Origin: Pseudomonadota bacterium
GTDB lineage: Bacteria > Pseudomonadota > Gammaproteobacteria > Steroidobacterales > Steroidobacteraceae
NCBI GenBank assembly: GCA_003242685.1
Contig: QGVD01000117.1
Span: forward strand, 1-5,462
Direction: 5' to 3'
DNA: 5,462 nt
Both the position numbers and the translations under genes were made by a program. Below, one piece after another: positions 1-4,249 of the stretch; position 1 is the stretch's first letter, and each line of letters starts with the position of its first letter. Under the pieces are notes generated by a model, which was not told the DNA's origin, did not search any database, and worked only from the letters and a program-made list of their open reading frames with translations.

Positions 1-536
1 AGATCCGGCAAGGACGTGACGACGTAGACCTGCGCATCTCGATCGGGGCGCTTCAGGCAAAGCTCGCACCGCCCGTCCTCGTTCAGGAACCACCAACGGC
101 GCTTTCTCTCCGGCTGATCGGCAAGCTCGAGCTCGACGATCGTTCTACCGGGTCCGAAGCTCTCCGGATGCGCGCCCTTCTCGAGCGCCCACAAGAGCAG
201 GCTCAGATCCATCTCGTTCTCGGCCAGCTCTCGCCTGGCCCACCGCTGTCCCCAGACGCCGAGCGCCGTGACGATCGGCACGAATTCCTCGCCCGCCGGG
301 GTCAAGTGGTACGTCCATCGTCCGTCCGCCGCCTCTCGCCGCTCGACGACGCCTTCGGCCTCGAGCTCGGCGAGCCGTCGACTGAGCAGCGTGGGGGATG
401 CAAGGGGCACGCCGCGTTGAATCTGCGAGAATCGAGTGGAGCCGGTGGCAAGCTCGCGCAGGATCAACGGCGTCCACCGCGCACAGAACACCTCCGCGGC
501 CTTGGCAACGGGGCAGAATTGATTGTAGCCCTTCAA
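1..536 (-). CDS. HxlR-family winged-helix transcriptional regulator (3' end beyond window)
   Basis: This is a DNA-binding regulator of the HxlR/MarR-like winged-helix type. The 178 visible residues start MKGYNQFCPVAKAAEVF and continue with RWTPLILREL (about 21-29), the recognition region GVPLASPTLLSRRLAELE (about 42-59) and the wing with DGRWTYHLTPAG (about 71-82); all are hallmarks of the family. From about residue 105 a second domain begins, ending in view with a CELCLKRP stretch; family members with this layout run to roughly 210-230 residues, so about 35-50 residues are probably missing past the window edge. The start is a TTG (minus strand, 536-534): an in-frame TAA lies 27 bases upstream, no ATG lies between, and GGAGGG at 550-545 sits 8 bases before the TTG. 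The gene is divergent from the methyltransferase at 660 and probably controls it and itself. The ligand is unknown. The family call is secure; the role is inferred from position. Confidence 0.93.
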   Translation of the reverse strand, partial: MKGYNQFCPVAKAAEVFCARWTPLILRELATGSTRFSQIQRGVPLASPTLLSRRLAELEAEGVVERREAADGRWTYHLTPAGEEFVPIVTALGVWGQRWARRELAENEMDLSLLLWALEKGAHPESFGPGRTIVELELADQPERKRRWWFLNEDGRCELCLKRPDRDAQVYVVTSLPD

Positions 537-544
537 CTCCGCGT

Positions 545-550
545 CCCTCC
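545..550 (-). promoter_or_regulatory. Ribosome binding site that fixes a TTG start for the HxlR gene
   Basis: GGAGGG on the minus strand lies 8 bases before the TTG at 536-534. Together with the in-frame TAA just upstream, it supports TTG initiation at MKGYNQF, the position where related HxlR proteins normally begin. Confidence 0.75.
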
Positions 551-585
551 GCGCTCCATCTTACTCGCGAGACCGTCCGGCTCCA

Positions 586-603
586 CTACACTTTTTGGAG
601 TAG
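586..603. promoter_or_regulatory. Operator-like palindrome in the HxlR/methyltransferase divergent promoter
   Basis: The sequence CTACACTTTTTGGAGTAG is an imperfect dyad with matched arms CTAC-n-C and G-n-GTAG around a T-rich centre. HxlR-type dimers are known to bind short dyads of the ACT/AGT kind (for example the TACT-N7-AGTA site of YodB in Bacillus). The site lies 50 bases upstream of the HxlR start and 57 bases upstream of the methyltransferase start. A weak minus-strand -10 candidate (TAAGAT, 563-558) would place the palindrome on or next to the -35 position of the regulator gene, consistent with autorepression. The palindrome is seen directly; its use as the HxlR operator is inference. 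Confidence 0.5.
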
Positions 604-659
604 AGCGCGAGACGGCCTTCCGCTTCCATTGATGTCCGAACCGTTGCGGGAGGCTCACC

Positions 660-1475
660 ATGAACGACGAGGATCTCGACGTCGTCGTCGAACACAATCG
701 TCCGGCCGCCGCCATGTGGAGCGCCGGAGGCGATCACTACGACGCGATCAGCTTCGGGATTGCCGACGCGCTCCGCCACGCCGCGCAGCGGCTTTCGGCA
801 AAGCAAGGTGATGAAGTCCTGGACGTCGCGACGGGCACGGGCTGGACCGCGCGGCTCGTCGCCCGCTCGGGCGCGCGCGTGACCGGCGTCGATATCGCCC
901 CGGAGCTGATCGCCGCGGCGCGGCACCGCTCGGCCCACGTCATACCTCGGATCGAGTACCGGCTCGCGGACGCGGAGCGTCTGCCGTTCGCAGCAGGCAA
1001 CTTCGACCGCGTCGTCTCGACGTTCGGCGTCATGTTCGCGGGCGATCACGACAGCGCCGCTCGAGAGCTCGCACGGGTCTGCCGTTCCGGCGGCCGTCTC
1101 TGTCTCGCGACTTGGACCCCCGACGGCGCGATCGCCCGCTTCTTCGCGCTACTCGCGTCGCATCGTCGCGAGCCGTCGCCCGCCGCTTCGCCCTTGCTCT
1201 GGGGCGATCCGGACTACGTCGAGCGTCTCCTCGGCCGCGAATTCGCGCTGCGCTTCGAGCATGGCGTCAGCAACGCGTACTACGACGGAGCGGACGAGCT
1301 ATGGGATACCTTCGTTCGGGGCTTCGGTCCGCTTCGCGTGCTGCACGAGCGTCTCGATGAAAGTGGCCGCCGCAGGTTGAAAGCGGACGTCGACGCCTAC
1401 CATGAGGAATACCGAACGCACGTCGGCCTGCACGTCAGGCGGGAATACTTGATCACGGTCGGCGAGCGGCGTTAG
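660..1475 (+). CDS. Class I SAM-dependent methyltransferase
   Basis: This 271-residue cytosolic protein is a Rossmann-fold methyltransferase of the Methyltransf_11/25 (UbiE-like) type, which moves the methyl group of S-adenosylmethionine to a small-molecule acceptor. Motif I is VLDVATGTG (53-61), which binds SAM; the acidic residue after strand 2 is Asp78 in GVDIA; ADAERLPF (103-110) is the adenine-contacting motif; and CRSGGRLCLATW (141-152) is the post-motif segment of strand 5. Residues 1-45 form a helical cap, and the region after about 155 holds the variable acceptor part with WGDPDYVERLL. The ATG follows GGGAGG (648-653) by 6 bases. The acceptor cannot be read from sequence; many proteins of this layout are listed only as 'class I methyltransferase'. 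It is divergent from the HxlR regulator, which probably controls it, and convergent with the PNPOx-like gene. Confidence 0.92.
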   Translation: MNDEDLDVVVEHNRPAAAMWSAGGDHYDAISFGIADALRHAAQRLSAKQGDEVLDVATGTGWTARLVARSGARVTGVDIAPELIAAARHRSAHVIPRIEYRLADAERLPFAAGNFDRVVSTFGVMFAGDHDSAARELARVCRSGGRLCLATWTPDGAIARFFALLASHRREPSPAASPLLWGDPDYVERLLGREFALRFEHGVSNAYYDGADELWDTFVRGFGPLRVLHERLDESGRRRLKADVDAYHEEYRTHVGLHVRREYLITVGERR

Positions 1476-1490
1476 CGGAGCGCGTCCGCT
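1474..1490. terminator. Weak hairpin at the end of the methyltransferase gene
   Basis: AGCGGA-GCGCG-TCCGCT forms a 6-bp stem with a 5-base loop and overlaps the last two bases of the TAG stop. It lies in the 61-base gap between two convergent genes, where a bidirectional terminator would be expected. There is no T-tract on either strand, so intrinsic termination would be weak at best. Confidence 0.25.
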
Positions 1491-1536
1491 CACCTTCGCC
1501 GAGGCGGCAACGATCAAGGCCTCCGCGAGCCCTGCG

Positions 1537-2199
1537 TCAGCCCGCGGTCTGGTCCGTGTCCGGTGAATCCTCGCCGGGATAAGCCTCGAGAGGAATCGTT
1601 CCGCCGGCCGCGTCGACCTTGATCCTGTCCGGCTCCGGGAGCGCGTCCGCGATGAAATCGAGGCGCTTCCACGCGGGGAAGGGCTGACGCCCGATCTCAT
1701 CGGGCACGTGAGGAGAGAGCTTGCGGAGCTCGAGCTTGTGGATGTACCGCCCGCAATTGACGAACGCTTGCTCGATCGTAACGTGCACCAGATACAGTGC
1801 ACCGGCCGTCTGGCCGGGTCCCTCGTTGGGGGCGAGCCGCGCGGTGCCCTGGATGCGCAGCCGGCGTGGTGACGTGAAGTCGATGAAGAGGAGCCCGACC
1901 TGCGCCGTGCTCGAGATGTTGCCGAGCGAGAGAAACATGCCGTTGCCGTCGTAGACCGGGAACACGAGCTCGGCGGGACCCGCGATGCGGATGAAGCCGG
2001 GCTGCCCGCCCTTGTACGAGACCGTGGGTCTGCCCCGCTCATCGACCGTGCTGAGAAAGAAATACGCCGCGCTTTCGATGAGCGCGCGGTCGTTCGCGTC
2101 GAGCTCGGCGTGCGCGTGCGCTTCGAGCCGGTCCGCCAGCCGGCGGGTGCCGTGCCGATCCTGATACGCGCGGTGCGCTTCGCCATAGAGCTTGCTCAT
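1537..2199 (-). CDS. Pyridoxamine 5'-phosphate oxidase-like split-barrel flavoprotein
   Basis: This 220-residue protein belongs to the putative PNPOx family, with a split beta-barrel that usually binds FMN or F420. Residues 35-60 (DANDRALIESAAYFFLSTVD and the following GRPTVS) form the entry to the barrel; SYKGGQPGFIRI (61-72), a GNISSTAQVGLLFIDF strand (93-108) and RRLRIQGTARL (112-122) are typical barrel strands; CGRYIHK (149-155) matches the conserved (N)C-x-RYIH motif of this family. It is not the vitamin B6 enzyme PdxH, since the context and the general layout match the uncharacterised 'PNPOx family' group that detoxifies or reduces small molecules. The ATG follows GGAGG (2209-2205) by 5 bases. 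The acidic tail after about 190 looks disordered. The gene lies 184 bases downstream of DUF2243 on the same strand and converges on the methyltransferase. The substrate is unknown. Confidence 0.88.
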   Translation of the reverse strand: MSKLYGEAHRAYQDRHGTRRLADRLEAHAHAELDANDRALIESAAYFFLSTVDERGRPTVSYKGGQPGFIRIAGPAELVFPVYDGNGMFLSLGNISSTAQVGLLFIDFTSPRRLRIQGTARLAPNEGPGQTAGALYLVHVTIEQAFVNCGRYIHKLELRKLSPHVPDEIGRQPFPAWKRLDFIADALPEPDRIKVDAAGGTIPLEAYPGEDSPDTDQTAG

Positions 2200-2236
2200 C
2201 GTCGCCTCCGGCGCAGGATGTCGACGCTCAGTCTAC

Positions 2237-2255
2237 CGCGGGGAGACTCCCCGTG
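2237..2255. terminator. Hairpin in the DUF2243-PNPOx gap
   Basis: CGCGGGGA-GAC-TCCCCGTG folds into an 8-pair stem (one G-T pair) with a 3-base loop. It lies about 130 bases past the DUF2243 stop and 38 bases before the PNPOx start. No T-tract follows on either strand, so it may be a 5'-leader structure or a protein site rather than a terminator. The rest of 2200-2383 holds no gene; on the minus strand a lone TTGACC (2360-2355) has no convincing -10 partner. Confidence 0.3.
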
Positions 2256-2383
2256 GGCTGCGGACGGCACCGGGTCCCGCACGGCGACGCTCCGCGGCGA
2301 TGCTTGAGTGGCCGCCACATGACGCTGCCGCGATAGCGCGTTCCCGTCTCGAGTGGTCAAAGGTTCGCGCAGCACCGATGTCC

Positions 2384-2899
2384 TCAGCGGGCGCTTCGAC
2401 GAGTCATGAGCCAGCCCACGGCAACGAAGACGATGCCGCCGATACCGATGAACAGCCAATCATAGAGCGGCACGTGCATAGGCATGTCGCGCACGTGGTG
2501 GAGCTCGAGGACGTGGTGATCGATCACGCCTTCGACGAGATTGAAGATGCCCCAGCCAAGCAGCAGCTGCCCGGCGAGCATTCGGCCCGTCGTCGGCGCC
2601 GTCCCGTTCAGCCCCTCACGCCAAAGCAGCACGACGCCGATCAGCGTGAGCGCGAGCGTGCCGGCGTGGAAGTAGCCGTCCCACCGCATGTTCCGCGTCA
2701 TCGCATCCAACGTGATCGGCGGAAGCAGGGCCGAGCCCATGTTGTGCCATTGCGCGATCTGGTGAAACACAATGCCGTCCACGAATCCCCCGAGGCCGAG
2801 CCCGAGTATCACGCCGCCGGTGATCGCGGGCGAGCGCGCGTCGACATGTGGGTAGGGCTTATCGCGTCCGACGCGCCGGGCGGCGACTGTTCGCGGCAT
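2384..2899 (-). CDS. DUF2243 family membrane protein
   Basis: This 171-residue inner-membrane protein of unknown function matches the DUF2243 family in sequence and length. Four hydrophobic helices are visible at about 25-45, 76-93, 107-125 and 147-165. The family signature appears as GLGLGGFVDGIVFHQIAQWH (33-52), RWDGYFHAGTL (72-82), GWGIFNLVEGVIDHH (115-129) and LELHHVRD (131-138). Asp41, His46, His52, Asp74, His78, Glu123, Asp127, His128, His129, His134 and His135 sit at or near helix ends, a layout that suggests metal or haem binding; this is inference. The frame stays open 20 codons further upstream to another ATG, but the ATG at 2899 is preferred because GGAGG (2910-2906) precedes it by 6 bases and the extra residues are Arg/Ser-rich and unlike the family. 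It lies 183 bases downstream of the MFS gene and upstream of the PNPOx gene, all on the minus strand. Confidence 0.9.
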   Translation of the reverse strand: MPRTVAARRVGRDKPYPHVDARSPAITGGVILGLGLGGFVDGIVFHQIAQWHNMGSALLPPITLDAMTRNMRWDGYFHAGTLALTLIGVVLLWREGLNGTAPTTGRMLAGQLLLGWGIFNLVEGVIDHHVLELHHVRDMPMHVPLYDWLFIGIGGIVFVAVGWLMTRRSAR

Positions 2900-2942
2900 T
2901 CGGTTCCTCCTGCGGCTCCGGAATGCGAGCGAAGTGCTCTCG

Positions 2943-2959
2943 TGCGGGAAGCATGCCAA
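2943..2959 (-). promoter_or_regulatory. Possible sigma-54-type promoter before DUF2243
   Basis: On the minus strand TTGGCATGCTTCCCGCA carries the invariant GG-N10-GC spacing of sigma-54 promoters, with a good -24 half (TTGGCA) and a poor -12 half (CCGCA instead of TTGCA). A start site near 2932 would leave a leader of about 33 bases. In GC-rich DNA this pattern arises by chance fairly often, so the call is weak. No convincing sigma-70 pair was found in this gap. Confidence 0.2.
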
Positions 2960-2979
2960 CGTGCTGCTCCGCTCGTAGC

Positions 2980-3033
2980 CCTCCGCGAGGGATTCTCTAA
3001 ACGATTCTCGTTCAGAAAATCCCTCCGCGGAGG
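2980..3033. repeat. 54-nt imperfect palindrome (extended hairpin)
   Basis: The arms CCTCCGCGAGGGATT (2980-2994) and AATCCCTCCGCGGAGG (3018-3033) pair over 15 bp with one bulged C. Inside, TCT (2996-2998) pairs with AGA (3014-3016) after a C-A mismatch, and AACG (3000-3003) pairs with CGTT (3009-3012) around the loop ATTCT. In all, 22 base pairs are interrupted by one bulge and two mismatches. Each outer arm is also self-complementary (CCTCCGCGGAGG at 3022-3033 is a perfect 12-bp palindrome; CCCTC-CGC-GAGGG at 2979-2991), so alternative folds exist. It lies between the MFS stop and the DUF2243 start, with no T-tract after it. It could be a terminator, a regulator site or a REP-like dispersed element. 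Confidence 0.7.
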
Positions 3034-3059
3034 CGGCAAGACGTCGCTGCGCAAGCGAG

Positions 3060-3076
3060 CGCGCCGACGCGGCGCG
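3060..3076 (-). terminator. GC hairpin just after the MFS stop codon
   Basis: CGCGCC and GGCGCG form a 6-bp, all-GC stem with a 5-base loop, beginning 6 bases after the TGA of the MFS gene on the minus strand. The position suits transcript termination or 3'-end protection for the HdeD-like/MFS operon. A run of T is lacking, so it would be an atypical terminator. Confidence 0.35.
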
Positions 3077-3082
3077 GGTGAG

Positions 3083-4249
3083 TCATACCGGACCGAGCTT
3101 CACCCGCGCCGCGTCGATCAGGCCGCCCCTCTCCCACACCATCACCGTGAACGCGGCACACGCCGCCGCCGCCACCCACGGTAGGCCGTGTCGCGCGTGC
3201 TCCATCAGCACGCCGGTCACTGCGGGCCCGAGCAGCGCGCCCACTCCCCATGCAATCGACATCCCGCCATACATTCCGAGCAGCTGCCCGCCGGAGAATC
3301 GGCTGCCGACGGCGGTCGTCGTCAACGTGTAGATGCCAACGAACAGCCCGCCCCACACGAAGATCACCGCATACGCGAGCGGTACCGCCTTGAGCAGCAG
3401 CGGCCAGATCGCGGCTCCGAGCGTCGCAAGCCCTGCGAGCACCACGACGAGCTTCGTGCGGTCATACCGATCCCCGAGCCAGCCGATCGGCAGCTGCAGC
3501 ACGATGGCGCCGATCATCAGCGTGGCGATCAGCGCATTCGCTCCCGCCGCCGTCCACCCGAGCCGCATCGCGTAGATCGGCATGAACGTGAGCCCAGCCG
3601 TCTCGAGCGCGCCGTTGAGCGCCGCGGCCGCGAGCGGCACGGGCGCCATGCGTAGCACGAACTTGAGCCCAGCGGGCTCCGCATCGCGGTCGAGCCCCGG
3701 CGCATGGATGCCCGGCGTGAGGATCAAGAGCATGGCGACGAACGCGCACGCCGCGCCGATCCAGTACGCCGTCACGTCGTGCGCGCCCACCGCGCTCAGC
3801 ACCAGCGGCCCCAACGCAAACCCGAGCGACAACGCCGCCGTGTACACGGCGATCGTCGTCGCGCGCGAGCGCTCGCTGCTCATCTGGTTCACCCACGCCT
3901 CCGACATCACGAACACGCCCTCGGATCCGACGCCGAGCAGAAAGCGCAGCGGGAACCAGAGCCACAGCGCCGTGAGCGCGAAGCCCGGCAGCACCAGCGC
4001 CACAAGCAGCAGCGCGAGCGTCATGCCGGTGCGCAGCCCCACGCGTTCCGCGAAGCCCGGCAGCCAGCAGGCGACGACCAGCACGCCAATGGCATAGAGC
4101 GCCGCATTCAGCCCGATGAGCGTCTCGCCCATGCCGCGGGCGTGCAGCGCCTGCGCGATGAGCGGCGCGCTCAGGCCATAGGTGAGACCGAAGATGCACG
4201 CGGCAGCGATCACCGCCCCCTGCGAGAATGTCGCGGCCGCCCGGCTCAC
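3083..4249 (-). CDS. Major facilitator superfamily transporter (12 helices, YcaD-like)
   Basis: This 388-residue inner-membrane protein has the length and two-fold layout of an MFS permease of the MFS_1/YcaD-like kind. Six hydrophobic helices precede a polar linker at about 181-197 (HAPGLDRDAEPAG) and six follow. The loop 2-3 motif is the variant GFAERVGLRTG (65-75), and its second-half copy GWLGDRYDRTK (256-266) is close to the canonical G-x-L-x-D-R-x-G-R-x-x motif A. SEAWVNQMSSERSRA (116-130) at helix 4 matches the E-(S/A)-W-(L/V)-N...R-(G/S)-R-A pattern seen in YcaD relatives, and GFALGPLVL (143-151) matches helix 5. The start is the GTG at 4249-4247, which overlaps the TGA of the upstream gene in GTGA; the preceding AAGG is distant, so translation is probably coupled. 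The frame also stays open upstream, but that part is a shadow of the HdeD-like gene. Substrate and direction are unknown. Confidence 0.9.
   Translation of the reverse strand: MSRAAATFSQGAVIAAACIFGLTYGLSAPLIAQALHARGMGETLIGLNAALYAIGVLVVACWLPGFAERVGLRTGMTLALLLVALVLPGFALTALWLWFPLRFLLGVGSEGVFVMSEAWVNQMSSERSRATTIAVYTAALSLGFALGPLVLSAVGAHDVTAYWIGAACAFVAMLLILTPGIHAPGLDRDAEPAGLKFVLRMAPVPLAAAALNGALETAGLTFMPIYAMRLGWTAAGANALIATLMIGAIVLQLPIGWLGDRYDRTKLVVVLAGLATLGAAIWPLLLKAVPLAYAVIFVWGGLFVGIYTLTTTAVGSRFSGGQLLGMYGGMSIAWGVGALLGPAVTGVLMEHARHGLPWVAAAACAAFTVMVWERGGLIDAARVKLGPV
4246..4249 (-). promoter_or_regulatory. GTGA stop/start overlap (translational coupling)
   Basis: On the minus strand the TGA that ends the HdeD-like gene (4248-4246) shares bases with the GTG that starts the MFS gene (4249-4247). 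No strong Shine-Dalgarno site lies at normal spacing before the GTG, which points to re-initiation by the ribosome finishing the upstream gene. Confidence 0.7.

Noticed and set aside
145..477. Minus-strand ORF of 110 residues
   Set aside because: It is in the wrong frame relative to the HxlR gene, which has strong family motifs through the same DNA.
168..632. 154-residue plus-strand open frame
   Set aside because: It is antisense to the HxlR gene, crosses the divergent promoter, and its residues show no recognisable domain.
1299..2186. 295-residue minus-strand ORF
   Set aside because: Ser/Arg-rich shadow of the PNPOx-like gene and of the methyltransferase end; no motif.
2355..2360. TTGACC on the minus strand as a -35 box for the PNPOx gene
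   Set aside because: No acceptable -10 hexamer lies 16-18 bases downstream; TATCGC at 19 bases is too weak.
2900..2959. N-terminal extension of DUF2243 by 20 residues from an upstream ATG
   Set aside because: No ribosome site precedes it, whereas GGAGG precedes the ATG at 2899; the extra residues do not look like the family N-terminus.
2192..3184. 330-residue plus-strand open frame
   Set aside because: It lies opposite the DUF2243 gene and two structured gaps, is rich in Arg, Glu, Pro and His, and shows no family motif; the opposite strand explains the codon pattern.
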